The notes under the pieces are model-generated. The model ran no database searches and was not told the origin of the DNA. It was given only the letters and a program-made list of their open reading frames with translations. From the NCBI GenBank assembly GCA_015501585.1, contig JADNRY010000317.1, forward strand, positions 1-64,000: DNA of 64,000 nt. Reading direction: 5' to 3'. Positions 1 through 11,034 of this stretch are shown in pieces. Both the position numbers and the translations under genes were made by a program. Each line of letters begins with the position of its first letter. Within the stretch, counting starts at the first letter, position 1. The DNA is from Rhodocollybia butyracea. Lineage: Eukaryota > Basidiomycota > Agaricomycetes > Agaricales > Omphalotaceae.

Positions 1-738
1 GCACTCTGTGAGGAGTGTAGTTTCGAATCCAGTGTTTATGAGGTGTCATATGAGAAGTGGCGCCTGTGTCTGTATTCCATTCCAAAGTATCAGCAAAATG
101 TGAAGAAGATAGTCCATTAAGAGTACTTGCACTAGCAGAGCCAGCATTTTCCAACATTCCTTCAGATTCCTCCACCTCTGTAACCTTGGCCTTATTGCCT
201 TGATGCCTTTTTTCTTGTTGTAAGGATTGCTAGGACAATCCTCAGGCCAGTGGACGCCTTTGCCCCACAATGGCTGCAGAAGTTTTTAGGATCTCCATTC
301 TAAACAGGGGATATCTACTATTCTTTTTCTTCTGTTGTGCAGACTGTGCTGCTTGCGCTCGATTGACAGACTGCTCAGCATGAGCTTGATTCTGCTGTTC
401 AGCAAGGAAAGCAGCAAGAATCATGTCTTTGTCAAGATTGTCCTGCATAAGCAGGTTGGATGATAGATTTTATACTCCTCAGGAGTGCACGAATGAGCGC
501 CATAGATTGAAGCTCAGAGTCAAGTGAGTCCAATGTAAAGCCATGGATCCCAGAGACAATGAGCAACAGTGGTCGAAGTTTTGAATGTCAGCCATAGCAG
601 CTTCCACTCTAGAGGCCTGTCCATAGATTCATCAGCCAGCTTTGTGATATGAAGATGCATTGTAGGCATTAAACCTAGCACCAGGCTTCTTTGACACATG
701 CGTTTCTCTAGAATGCTCCACATAGCGATGGGATCCTC

Positions 739-1032
739 TGTTAAAGGTATGATTTATACAAAGTGTCCAGACTGGGGATTGAACCCAGGACCTTCTGGTG
801 AAATCCCAAGATGCTCTAACCAACTGAGCTATCTGGCCATGGTTATCAACTATGAACTTGTATCTCTTAGTGCCAGAGCCTCTCCAAAAGGTTCTTACAG
901 AATGCCCAACTGGAAAGGTCTCACATCTACTAGGAATGCCCCAAGTAAGGTCTCACATCATGCCTTTATAATGGAGATCATTTGGATACACACTTGACAA
1001 GTCATATGTGTGTCAGATTATGTCATCCAACA
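739..1032 (-). mobile_element. tRNA-headed mini-LTR T1 (solo, subfamily b)
   Basis: A 294 bp element with TG...CA ends (TGTTAAAG...ATCCAACA as read on +) and a 5 bp duplication TCCTC on both sides. Removing the element and one TCCTC restores the copia gag sequence. The tRNA-like module (box A TAGCTCAGTTGGTTAGAGCA, box B GGTTCAATCC) is on the minus strand. Its outer half belongs to the subfamily starting TGTTGGATGACATAATC. Confidence 0.92.
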
Positions 1033-1233
1033 TCCTCTTGGTATGCCTTAATAGGCACCTGCTGAGGCGAGCTGACAGCAAGGAAAATCAATCCAGCAGC
1101 CTTTTCAGCTTTAATTTCCCACTTGTCCAACAGAGCTGGATCTGAGGGCTTAGCCTCTTTGCCAGATACTAGTCTCCATAAACCTTGAGACATCAGAGAT
1201 GCCTTCATATTACCAACCCAATCATTGTAGTTG

Positions 1234-1523
1234 TGTTGGGATTAATAAAACAATCCTGACACCCTACAATGGTGAGATGTATGTGTTATGTGTAAATGCC
1301 CTTGTCTATATAATCAACCTAGGGGGTTGGATCAAAAGATATCCATGTAATGCCTTATAATGGTTGAGGACACTAGGGCACCTCTGTCACTACATTGATG
1401 AGATACCAAGTAGTTGTAACCATGGCCAGATAGCTCAGTTGGTTAGAGCATCTTGGGATTTCACCAGAAGGACCTGGGTTCAATCCCCAGTCTGGACACT
1501 TTGTATAAATCATACCTTTAACA
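1234..1523 (+). mobile_element. tRNA-headed mini-LTR T2 (solo, subfamily a)
   Basis: A 290 bp element starting TGTTGGGATTAATAA and ending CCTTTAACA, flanked by AGTTG on both sides (1229-1233, 1524-1528). It sits in copia gag, and the uninterrupted site is seen at about 10,280-10,310. The tRNA-like module is at about 1423-1496, followed by the CACTTTGTATAAATCATACC end that all copies share. Confidence 0.93.
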
Positions 1524-1664
1524 AGTTGTCCTTGGTAAGAACTTTGAAAGATGGGTTGGAAGTGGTAGAAGTGAAAGACATAGTGATAATAGCCAACTGA
1601 GCCAACAACCCAACTGAGCCAATTGATAGTATAGAAAAACAACAATAGTTACTAATAGGACTAT

Positions 1665-2163
1665 TGTTGAGTGTATATAGTGATAGAACACTTACTGCTT
1701 ACATAAGCGATGTCCCACGCTCATATTCCGTCTCTAAACTATGTACTTTTATAGTAATCTTTTGTTACCATGTTGATATCTGCTCTAGTTTACTTTTTTG
1801 GCTTTCATTTGTTCAGTTTGCAAGATATTTTCTCAGTTTGAGTGGTGACTGTTGAAAATATGTATGCGCGCACAATTGTGGACACCCATTTTCACGCCTC
1901 ATGCGTTTCAGTACAAATAGAACCAAACAACTACCTATTCCTTACTTAGTTAGAAAGAGTCCAAATCAATATTCACATATCTTTGATTCAGTTCATTGTT
2001 TGCTGTCTATTGGAGGACTGAGGAACTATAAGGCTATTAGTACAACACTATAGTCATTATACTGAGCATAACAACGCTGTACTAAGACGGGTATCACACT
2101 GCTTGGGTTAGCTGAAGGGCGCTCCAGTGTGTTTAACTTCAACAAGTGCAGTTTCCTCCAACA
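1665..2163 (+). mobile_element. solo copia LTR
   Basis: A 499 bp LTR (TGTTGAG...TCCAACA) with a 5 bp duplication ACTAT (1660-1664, 2164-2168), inserted in the leader of copia element C in the opposite orientation. It shows that the copia family was still moving after element C was in place. Confidence 0.92.
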
Positions 2164-2241
2164 ACTATTGAGGAGCGCACAAGTAAAGAGGTAACAAAAA
2201 CACAACAACGAAATGCACAGTTAGAACACGGGGCCATAACC

Positions 2242-2739
2242 TGTTGGAGGAAACTGCACTTGTTGAAGTTAAACACACTGGAGCACCCTTCAGCTAACCC
2301 AAGCAGTGTGATACCCGTCTTAGTACAGTGTTGTTATGCTCAGTATAACGACTATAGTGTTGTACTAATAGCCTTATAGTTCCTCAGTACTCCAATAGAC
2401 AGCAAACAATGAAATGAATCAAAGATAAGTGAATATTGATTTGGACTCTTTCTAACTAAGTAAGGAATAGGTAGTTGTTTGGTTCTATTTGTACTGAAAC
2501 GCATGAGGCGTGAAAATGGGTGTCCACAATTGTGCGCGCATACATATTTTCAACAGTCACCACTCAAACTGAGAAAATATCTTGCAAACTGAACAAATGA
2601 AAGCCAAAAAGTAAACTAGAGCAGATATCAACATGGTAACAAAAGATTACTATAAAAGTACATAGTTTAGAGACGGAATATGAGCGTGGGACATCGCTTA
2701 TGTAAGCAGTAAGTGTTCTATCACTATATACACTCAACA
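2242..2739 (-). repeat. 5' LTR of copia element C
   Basis: A 498 bp LTR on the minus strand that is nearly identical to the solo LTR beside it (1665-2163). The two form an inverted pair separated by the 78 bp leader. The outer side abuts an Ngaro ORF1 fragment at 2740. Confidence 0.9.
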
Positions 2740-3909
2740 GAAGAAGGAGCAGATCTCTTCTTAGAAGTGGTAGAAAGCATCTCCTTGAGGACAATGAGCC
2801 TAAGGCTCTCAGAGTTCCCAAGATCAAAGGGTGTATTGGAGGCCTTTTGGCGAGCCTCCCTATCCACCCTGATGGCCATAGATGGATCATTGGGAGTAAC
2901 TCTGAACAGCTCTTGAATCTGAGCTTTATAGGCAATAAGCTCACTCTGCCTGTTAGGATAGATCTTGAGCAGAGGAACAAGCCAAGCCTCAAAAACTCGA
3001 AGCCACTGTGACTCAGTAGTGACTGGGAGGCTCTTAATAGACTGCTCTTTCCTAACCAGCTTAAACTCTGTACCAAAGTCCTTGCTATCATCATAGAGGA
3101 AACTGAATCCAGTGACTGCAGCATGGATCTTCTCAAAGTCCACATACTTGTCCTTGATGATAAGGCTAAGTAGGGACTGAGGGAGTGGCTCAGCAAACAT
3201 CTGAGCTGAGAGGAGACTAAGTGTAGCATCCACATTGCTGTCCAGAGTGAACTGGAGGCAAAGATCCCAGGTGCTCTGTACATGAGAGGGCATAGGAGAT
3301 GTAGTAGTAAGTTCTGCAAGGTGAGGAGCAGCTTCCAGAAGCGAAACTGGAAGGCCAGAAGGCACCTTGGAAGTAGAAGAAGCAATAGGCTGGGCAAAGG
3401 ATGGAGCCACAGCTTGAACAGTACCAGCCTCTGGTTGTTCATTCTCAATCTCATCTGCATTGACAGCAGCAAGCAGGGCTTCATTCTCAGCAAGTTCAGA
3501 CTCCATAACAGCAAATGCTGCTGCCTGAGCAGCTTGAATAACAGAAACTCGCTCTGGAGAGGCCTGTTGCCTCTGTTTACCTTTAGCAGCAGCCTTTCTT
3601 TGCCTAGTAAACTCGATTTCATCCCTCTGTATCTGCTGCATCGACATAGTCACTGACCACAGCAGGATCATGTCTGCTATGATCTTGGAATGCTCTGAAT
3701 GCCTGTTTGACAGAGATTTCCCTATTCCTGAACTGTTCAAGGACAGCTTCCATCGCTTCAGCAGCAGATCTAACAGCTTCAGCTTCTCTAGCTGCATCTG
3801 AGGGTGCAGGAGAGGCAGTGATGCGCCCCAGAAGCGATTTAGAGGGCATAGAGTGGTGGTGGGAGCGATCTTCCAATTCATCAAGATCTGAGGAATCAGC
3901 TCGAGTTTT
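2740..3909 (-). pseudogene. Ngaro ORF1 (gag-like) fragment N1
   Basis: A minus-strand fragment of the Ngaro gag-like ORF, readable against the complete copy at 27,740-29,455. It holds the MSKTRADSS region's second codons onward at 3909, the segment RNREISVKQAFRAFQDHS, and the C-terminal domain LGNSESLRLIVLKEM. An internal deletion of about 320 bp joins the serine-rich N-terminus to the central region near 3873. Copia LTRs truncate it on both sides, so only gag is left. It is non-functional. Confidence 0.85.
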
Positions 3910-4710
3910 TGTTGAGTGTACATAGTGCTGTCACACATCTGCTTACCTAATCACCTTCCCACGACCATATTCTATCTCTAAACTATGTTAAAGGTATGAT
4001 TTATACAAAGTGTCCAGACTGGGGATTGAACCCAGGACCTTCTGGTGAAATCCCAAGATGCTCTAACCAACTGAGCTATCTGGCCATGGTTATCAACTAT
4101 AAACTTGTATCTCTTAAGTGCCCTCTGAGAGCCTCTCCAAAGGTTCTTACAGAATGCCCAACTGGAAAGGTCTCACATCTACTAGGAATGCCCCAAGTAA
4201 GGTCTCACATCATGCCTTTATAATGGAGATCATTTGGATACACACTTGACAAGTCATATGTGTGTCAGATTATGTCATCCAACAAACTATGTACTTTTAT
4301 AGTAATCTTTCGTTACCATGTTGATATCTGCCCTAGTTTACTTTTTGGCTTTCATTTGTTCAGTTTGCAAGATATTTTCTCAGTTTGAGTGGTGACTGTT
4401 GAAAATATGTATGCGCGCACAATTGTGGACACCCATTTTCACGCCTCATGCGTTTCAGTACAAATAGAACCAAACAAATACCTATTCCTTACATAGTTAG
4501 AAAGAGTCCAAATCAATATTCACTTATCTTTGATTCATTTCATTGTTTGCTGTCTATTGGAGTACTGAGGAACTATAAGGCTATTAGTACAACACTATAG
4601 TCGTTATACTGAGCATAACAACGCTGTACTAAGACGGGTATCACACTGCTTGGGTTAGCTGAAGGGCGCTCCAGTGTGTTTAACTTCAACAAGTGCAGTT
4701 TCCTTCAACA
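3910..4710 (+). repeat. 5' LTR of copia A, split by a mini-LTR
   Basis: TGTTGAGTG at 3910 to TTCAACA at 4710, with the 299 bp element T3 inside. The first 76 bases differ from the other LTRs at many sites (for example GTACATAGTGCTG for GTATATAGTGATAG), whereas the rest is nearly identical to them. This again suggests a composite element. Confidence 0.88.
3986..4284 (-). mobile_element. tRNA-headed mini-LTR T3 (solo, subfamily b)
   Basis: A 299 bp element with a 5 bp duplication AACTA (3981-3985, 4285-4289), inserted in the 5' LTR of copia A. It has the same subfamily outer half as T1 and T9 and a tRNA-like module on the minus strand. Confidence 0.92.
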
Positions 4711-4722
4711 GGTTATGGGCCC
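4711..4722 (+). promoter_or_regulatory. primer-binding site of copia A (initiator tRNA-Met, anticodon arm)
   Basis: GGTTATGGGCCC directly follows the LTR. It is the reverse complement of the anticodon stem-loop (GGGCCCATAACC) of eukaryotic initiator tRNA-Met. Drosophila copia also primes from the anticodon region of a half tRNA-iMet rather than the tRNA 3' end. The same 12 bases follow the left LTR of the miniature element at 30,520. Confidence 0.85.
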
Positions 4723-4862
4723 CGTGTTCTAACTGTGCATTTCGTTGTTGTGTTCTTGTTACCTCTTTACTTGTGCGCTCCTCAATAGTTCTATACTATT
4801 GTTGTCTTTCTACACTATCAATTGGCTCAGTTGGCTTGTTGGCTCAGTTGGCTATTATCACT

Positions 4863-5663
4863 ATGTCTTTCACTTCTACCACTTCCAACCCATCTTTCAA
4901 AGTTCTTACCACGGACAACTACAATGACTGGGTTGGTAATATGAAGGCATCTCTGATGTCTCAAGGTTTATGGAGACTAGTATCTGGCAAAGAGGCTAAG
5001 CCCTCAGATCCAGCTCTGTTGGACAAGTGGGAAATTAAAGCTGAAAAGGCTGCTGGCTTGATTTTTCTTGCTGTCAGCTCGCCTCAGCAGGTGCCTATTA
5101 AGGCATACCAAGAGGATCCCATTGCTATGTGGAGCATTCTAGAGAAACAGCATGTGTCAAAGAAGCCTGGTGCTAGGTTTAATGCCTACAATGCACTTTT
5201 CACTATCACAAAGCTGGCTGATGGAAGCTGCTATGGCTGACATTCAAAATCTTCGACCCACTGTTGCTCCTATTGTCTCTGGATCCACTGGCTTCACATT
5301 GGACTCACTTGACTCTGAGCTTCAATCTATGGCTCTCATTCGTGCACTCCCTGAGGAGTATAAACATCTATCATCCAACCTGCTTATGCAGGACAATCTT
5401 GACAAAGACATGATTCTTGCTGCTTTCCTTGCTGAACAGCAGAATCAAGCTCATGCTGAGCAGTCTGTCAATCGAGCGCAGGCAGCACAGTCTGCACAAC
5501 AGAAGAAAAAGGGTGGCAATAGTAGATATCCCCCTGTAATGGAGATCCTAAAAACTTCTGCAGCCATTGTGGGGCAAAGGCGCTCCACTGGCCTGAGGAT
5601 TGTCCTAGCAATCCTTACAACAAGAAAAAAGGCACCAAGGCCAATAAGGCCAAGGTTACAGAG
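4863..5663 (+). pseudogene. copia A gag with 29 bp deletion
   Basis: It starts at the ATG at 4863 (MSFTSTTSNPSFKVL), 150 bases after the primer site, and encodes the UBN2-like copia gag. At 5222 a 29 bp stretch present in the gag at 10,236 (coding ESLMDMASRV) is missing, which truncates the frame after about 120 residues. A second shift lies near 5525. Beyond it the zinc knuckle CSHCGAKALHWPEDC is still readable at about 5555-5610, spaced CX2CX5HX4C. That is one residue longer than the usual CX2CX4HX4C, and the copy at 10,950 has the same spacing. Confidence 0.88.
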
Positions 5664-8600
5664 GTGGAGGAATCTGAAGGAATGTCGGAAAATGCTGGCT
5701 CTGCTAGTGCAAGTACTCTTAATGGACTATCTTCTTCACATTTTGCTGATACTTTGGAATGGAATACAGACACAGGCGCCACTTCTCATATGACACCTCA
5801 TAAACACTGGATTCGAAACTACACTCCTCACAAAGTGCCTATTCGTCTTGCAGATCATAATGTAGTGTATTCAGAGGGGATGGGCGACGTTTTATTTACT
5901 CCTATTGTTGATGGCAAAGAAGTTAGACAAGTTTTATTTTCTCGAGTTTTACATGTACCGGCTCTTAATAACAATCTCCTCTCAGTTCTTTACTTGACCA
6001 AGCATAAAGGTTTTACTGTACAAATTCTTAGAGATACTATGGAGTTCTCACTTAATGGTTCTGTCCTGTTCACTGCATCAGTTAATAATAAATCGGTTGG
6101 TTACCTTAATGGACACACTATTAGTACAGTAGCTGAGTTTGCAAACATCGGTTCAACTCTACCTCTTGACCTTAAGCTGTGGCATCGACGCTTCTTTCAC
6201 TACAATCTGAGTGATGTTAGCAAGCTGTCTAGAAATGGTATGGTTGAGGGCTTTAAACTCGATTCTAGTGCAAAGCCAGACCCAGTATGTGAACCATGTC
6301 TTGGTGGAAAGATGCATGCCAATCCCTTTCCTAGTAGCGATACTCGTGCTGGTGAAGTTCTTGAACTTGTTCATATGGATGTACATGATACTGGTGTTGT
6401 TTCGCCTTCTGGCTACCGCTATTGGATCCCCTTTATATGCGACAAATCACGCTTCAGAGCAGTTGCACTACTCAAAAAGAAGAGTGAAGCATTTGGTGCA
6501 TTCAAGCAGTTTAAGGCCTGGGCGGAAAACTCTACTGGTAAAAAGATCAAGGTGATCCGTCATGACAAAGGTGGCGAGTTTATATCCAAAGAAATGGAAC
6601 AGTTCTTGAAAGATGAGGGGATTGAGGTGCAGAGAACAGCCTGGAATCGACCCCAGCAGAATGGAGTTGCTGAACGGCTTAACCGGACATTGGCTGAATT
6701 ACTGACTGCTATGCTACTGGAATCGGGTTTACCAAAGACATTTTGGGCTGAATGCCTGGCTGCGCTTGTTTATGTGCTTAATCAATGCCCAACGTCTGCT
6801 GTCCCAGGTGTCACTCCTTTTGAAGTCTGGTATAAAGTCAAGCCAAAGGTTGACAACTTGCGTGTCTGGGGATGCATTGCGTATGTTCATGTTCAAAAGG
6901 ACAAGCGGCCACATTTTGGTTCACACATGGAAAAGTGTGTGTTCATTGGGTATCCTGAGGGAGTTAAAGGCTGGAAGTTCTGGAATCCGGTCACTAAAAA
7001 GGTCATTATCAGCAAACGTGCAGAATTTGATGAAAGATTCATGTATGGATCCAAGTCACCTAATCAGCCTACCCTTCGTCGAGACTACATTTCTGTGACT
7101 CCTCTGGAACCATCTGCTACTCCCAATCCATCTAGTACCTCTAATGATCTATTCACACCTCCTGCTTTTTCTGATGAATCGGACTCTGAACCCGCCTCTT
7201 CTGATGAAGATGATGTGCCTCCCCTTAATGCACCTCCTGCTCTTGCTCCCACCCCAGAACCCGAAATACCTGTGACTGACGAGGATGAATCTGATGAGCA
7301 ACCCATTGCTGTACGTCGCCCTGCGCGTGCTCGTAAACCTCCTGGTAGATGGTGGGAAGTCAAACCTGCTTCTAAGGGCAATGCCCATAATGAGTCTGAT
7401 GAATACAATGGAGATGTAGAGGAACATGGACATGCTGCTAACGGTGTAGAACCTCGAAATTATCGAGACGCTATGCGCAGTCCAGAAGCCTTTAAGTGGG
7501 AAGAAGCAATGGACGATGAGATTGCTGCTCATCTGGCTAATCAGACTTGGGAAATTGTTGACTTGCCACCAGGAGAGAAAGCAATTGGGTCGACTTGGGT
7601 ATACCGTATTAAGCACAAGGCTGATGGCTCTATTGAACACTTCAAAGCACGCTTGTGTGCTCAAGGCTTCAGCCAAAGACCTGGATTTGACTATCTCGAA
7701 ACCTATGCTTCAACTCTCCGCTGGTCCTCATTACGCATTGTACTTGCTCTTGCTGCTATTGATGATATGGAGCTTCGCTCTGTTGACATCTCACATGCGT
7801 TTATTAATTCTGACATTGACACAACTATCTACATGAGACAGCCCGAGGGTTTCAGGCAAGGTGGACCAGAGAAAGTGTGCAGGCTAAACAAGTCCCTTTA
7901 TGGGTTAAAGCAGTCACCCCGTCTTTGGAGTGAGAAACTCTGTGGTGTGTTAGCCAAGTTGGGCTTCAACCGCCTGGAGTCTGATCCATGTGTTTATCTA
8001 TTTAAACGCGGTAACCTTAAAGTGATTGTTCCAGTTTGGGTAGACGATATCACTCTTGCTTGTAAAGACTCTGGTGTTATAGATCAATTTGTCCATGATC
8101 TAGAGAAAGAACTTAAACTCCGTGACTTGGGCAGTACCGACTTCTTACTTGGCATGGGAATCAGACAAGACCGCCAGAACCGAAAACTATATCTTAATGC
8201 CCGGCAATACATCCTCTGTAAACTTGATGAATTTGGCATGACTGATTCCAAGCCTGTGGGCACTCCCATGAATCCCACTGTGACACTCTCTAAAGCGGAC
8301 TGCCCCCAAACACCAGAGGAGAAAGAAGAGATGATCAATGTCCCCTACATGTCGGCTGTTGGCTCCCTATTGTTTCTGGCCATGATCCTTCGTGTCGACA
8401 CAGCTTATGCATGTGGTGTCTTGACTCGTTTCAACTCTAATCCTGGATACGCTCATTGGATTGCTGTTAAGCATTTGTGGCGTTACTTGAAAGGGTCTCT
8501 TGACTATGAATTGGAACTAGGGCCAGATCCTGATGCCCCCGATCTGATCACAGCTATTGGTGATGCAGACTTGGGTGGCAACAAAGACAATGGGAAGTCA

Positions 8601-9324
8601 ACAACTGGATACATCATAAAGGTTGGATCAGGTGCTGTTAGCTGGAGTAGTAAACTACAACCTGTGGTTACTCTATCCTCTACTGAAGCCGAGTTTGTGG
8701 CTTCAAATGCGGTGGGCAAAGAAGTGTTGGCAATACGTTCTCTTCTCAATGAGCTTGGGTATAAAGTTGCTTCTCCTACCATTATCCACACCAACAACCA
8801 ATCATCCATTTGTTGGGATTAATAATCAATCCTGACACCCTGATGGAATGTTGTATGTCATGTGCAAATATCCCATCCCAAATCTATAAGGCAATATGTA
8901 AGTCCAAAGAGGCAATATGTAGGTCCGAAGATATAGATGTTGGGACAATATGGGTGTTGCACCTCTGACAGTACTTCAGGGATCTTCCATTAGCTGTAAC
9001 CATGGCCAGATAGCTCAGTTGGTTAGAGCATCTTGGGATTTCACCAGAAGGTCCTGGGTTCAATCCCCAGTCTGGACACTTTGTATAAATCATACCTTTA
9101 ACACCATTCAGGTTGCTAAAAATCCTGAACATCACGGCCGAATGAAGCATCTTGACAGGACTTTCTACTGGCTCAGAGAACAAGTTGTACATGGGAAGCT
9201 TACACTCTCATATTTGCCCACTGAGGATAATCCGGCCGACCTGCTCACAAAGGCCCTTGCCAAACCAAAGGTGGAAAAGTTCCGATCTTTGATTGGACTT
9301 GTGAAGCCAAACCTTCCTAGTTGA
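5664..9324 (+). pseudogene. copia A pol: protease, integrase, RT, RNase H (interrupted)
   Basis: An open frame of 1,052 codons runs to 8822, where mini-LTR T4 interrupts it. The same protein resumes after T4 (TIQVAKNPEHHGRMKHLDR) and ends at 9324. Residues are counted from 5664: the protease active site DTGATSHM lies at about 36-43, the HHCC zinc finger of the integrase at about 173-212 (HRRFFHYN ... CEPC), and the DDE catalytic residues in HMDVHD (~235), RHDKGGEF (~299) and GVAERLNR (~335). RT carries VWVDD at ~790, and RNase H has GDADLGG (~966) and STEAEFVA. The domain order (INT before RT) defines Ty1/copia. Apart from T4 it looks intact, so this is a recent copy. Translation normally begins at gag; 5664 is only the first in-frame Met after the gag frameshift. 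Confidence 0.93.
8811..9103 (+). mobile_element. tRNA-headed mini-LTR T4 (solo, subfamily c)
   Basis: 293 bp, TGTTGGGATTAATAATC...CTTTAACA, flanked by CCATT on both sides. It interrupts the RNase H of copia A between NNQSSI and TIQVAKN. Its outer half differs from subfamily a after the first ~35 bases (GATGGAATGTTGTATGTCATG...), but the tRNA-like module is the same. Confidence 0.93.
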
Positions 9325-9390
9325 AGGAAATACTATGTTGGGGGGTTGTGTTAGTGATTGACTTGTGCTGGATTGCAAAAGTGTTCAATC

Positions 9391-9399
9391 AGGGGGTTG
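9391..9399 (+). promoter_or_regulatory. polypurine tract of copia A
   Basis: AGGGGGTTG lies directly upstream of the 3' LTR start at 9400, where the plus-strand primer of an LTR retrotransposon is expected. Confidence 0.7.
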
Positions 9400-10191
9400 T
9401 GTTGAGTGTATATAGTGATAGAACACTTACTGCTTACATAAGCGATGTCCCACGCTCATATTCCGTCTCTAAACTATGTACTTTTATAGTAATCTTTCAT
9501 TACCATGTTGATATCTGCTCTAGTTTACTTTTTGGCTTTCATTTGTTCAGTTTGCAAGATATTTTCTCAGTTTGAGTGGTGACTGTTGAAAATATCTATG
9601 CGCGCACAATTTGTTAAAGGTATGATTTATACAAAGTGTCCAGACTGGGGATTGAACCCAGGACCTTCTGGTGAAATCCCAAGATGCTCTAACCAACTGA
9701 GCTATCTGGCCATGGTTACAACTACTTGGTATCTCATCAATGTAGTGACAGAGGTGCCCTAGTGTCCTCAACCATTATAAGGCATTACATGGATATCTTT
9801 TGATCCAACCCCCTAGGTTGATTATATAGACAAGGGCATTTACACATAACACATACATCTCACCATTGTAGGGTGTCAGGATTGTTTATTAATCCCAACA
9901 CAATTGTGGACACCCATTTTCACGCCTCATGCGTTTCAGTACAAATAGAACCAAACAACTACCTATTCCTTACTTAGTTAGAAAGAGTCCAAATCAATAT
10001 TCACTTATCTTTGATTCATTTCATTGTTTGCTGTCTATTGGAGTACTGAGGAACTATAAGGCTATTAGTACAACACTATAGTCGTTATACTGAGCATAAC
10101 AACACTGTACTAAGACGGGTATCACACTGCTTGGGTTAGCTGAAGGGCGCTCCAGTGTGTTTAACTTCAACAAGTGCAGTTTCCTTCAACA
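9400..10191 (+). repeat. 3' LTR of copia A, split by a mini-LTR
   Basis: TGTTGAG at 9400 to CTTCAACA at 10191, with the 289 bp element T5 inside. Without T5 and its duplication it is about 498 bp. Its right neighbour is the leader of another copia copy (CAATTGGCTCAG) rather than a duplicated target. Confidence 0.88.
9612..9900 (-). mobile_element. tRNA-headed mini-LTR T5 (solo, subfamily a)
   Basis: 289 bp with a CAATT duplication (9607-9611, 9901-9905), inserted in the 3' LTR of copia A. Uninterrupted LTR copies show CAATT once at this site. Confidence 0.93.
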
Positions 10192-10235
10192 CAATTGGCT
10201 CAGTTGGCTTGTTGGCTCAGTTGGCTATTATCACT

Positions 10236-11034
10236 ATGTCTTTCACTTCTACCACTTCCAACCCATCTTTCAAAGTTCTTACCAAGGACAACTACAATGA
10301 TTGGGTTGGTAATATGAAGGCATCTCTGATGTCTCAAGGCCTGTGGAGACTAGTATCTGGCAAAGAGGCTAAGCCCTCAGATCCAGCTCTGTTGGACAAG
10401 TGGGAAATTAAAGCTGAAAAGGCTGCTGGCTTGATTTTCCTTGCTGTCAGCTCGCCTCAGCAGGTGCCTATTAAGGCATACCAAGAGGATCCCATTGCTA
10501 TGTGGAGCATTCTAGAGAAACAGCATGTGTCAAAGAAGCCTGGTGCTAGGTTTAATGCCTACAATGCACTTTTCACTATCACAAAGCTGGCTGATGAATC
10601 TCTCATGGACATGGCCTCTAGAGTGGAAGCTGCTATGGCTGACATTCAAAATCTTCGACCCACTGTTGCTCCTATTGTCTCTGGATCCACTGGCTTCACA
10701 TTGGACTCACTTGACTCTGAGCTTCAATCTATGGCTCTCATTCGTGCACTCCCTGAGGAGTATAAACATCTATCATCCAACCTGCTTATGCAGGACAATC
10801 TAGACAAAGACATGATTCTTGCTGCTTTCCTTGCTGAACAGCAGAATCAAGCTCATGCTGAGCAGTCTGTCAATAGAGCACAAGTTGCTCAACAGAAGAA
10901 GAAAGGGGGCAACTCCAACTGGAAACCTAGGACTGGGGAACTTAAAGGTTATTGTTCTCGTTGTGGAGCAAAGGCACTCCACTGGACCGAAAATTGTCCT
11001 ACTAAACTACAGAAAGGCATTAATGCCAACAAGG
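10236..11034 (+). pseudogene. copia D gag, 3' truncated by an Ngaro end
   Basis: The best preserved gag of the window: it starts at the ATG at 10236, is open for about 266 codons, and retains the ESLMDMASRVEAAMAD segment that copia A lost. It ends with the knuckle YCSRCGAKALHWTENC and a basic stretch (TKLQKGINANKA). At 11035 the sequence changes into the terminal repeat of an Ngaro element, so pro-pol is missing here. It acts as the reference for the gag deletion in copia A. Confidence 0.88.

Larger units (their letters stand above)
1..1581 (-). pseudogene. copia gag and start of protease, broken
   Basis: The reading frame starts at the ATG at 1581 (MSFTSTT on the minus strand) and encodes the copia capsid-like gag: the NYNDWVGNMKASLMSQGLW region, the QDNLDKDMILAAFLAEQQNQ segment at 242-448, and then the edge of the zinc knuckle and protease. 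Two mini-LTR insertions (1234-1523, 739-1032) and several small indels break the frame, for example around 560-640 and 280-310. It cannot give a full protein. Identity rests on the parallel gag copies at 4863 and 10236. Confidence 0.85.
1..2739 (-). mobile_element. Ty1/copia element C, 5' part, cut by the window start
   Basis: On the minus strand this runs from an LTR (2739-2242) through a primer site and leader into gag and the start of the protease, and leaves the window at position 1. It matches the better preserved copia copy at 3,910-10,191 almost base for base. Three later insertions interrupt it: a solo copia LTR at 1665-2163 and two tRNA-headed mini-LTRs at 1234-1523 and 739-1032. The primer site beside the LTR (2230-2241) has lost one G compared with the other copies. 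The LTR sits inside an Ngaro fragment that resumes at 2740. Confidence 0.9.
3910..10191 (+). mobile_element. Ty1/copia retrotransposon A, near complete
   Basis: LTR - primer site - gag - pro - integrase - RT - RNase H - purine tract - LTR in the order typical of Ty1/copia. Both LTRs and the RNase H domain carry nested tRNA-headed mini-LTRs (3986-4284, 8811-9103, 9612-9900). The outer flanks do not match (GTTTT on the left, CAATT on the right), and the right flank is the leader of another copia copy. The element was therefore probably assembled by recombination between copies. Gag has a 29 bp deletion and a further frameshift, so it is not autonomous as it stands, although the pol frame is open for more than 1,000 codons. 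Confidence 0.93.

Noticed and set aside
10155..10235. Gag start inside the copia LTR (Met at 10155)
   Set aside because: This Met lies in the LTR end; the conserved Met is MSFTSTT at 10236, as in the other copies.
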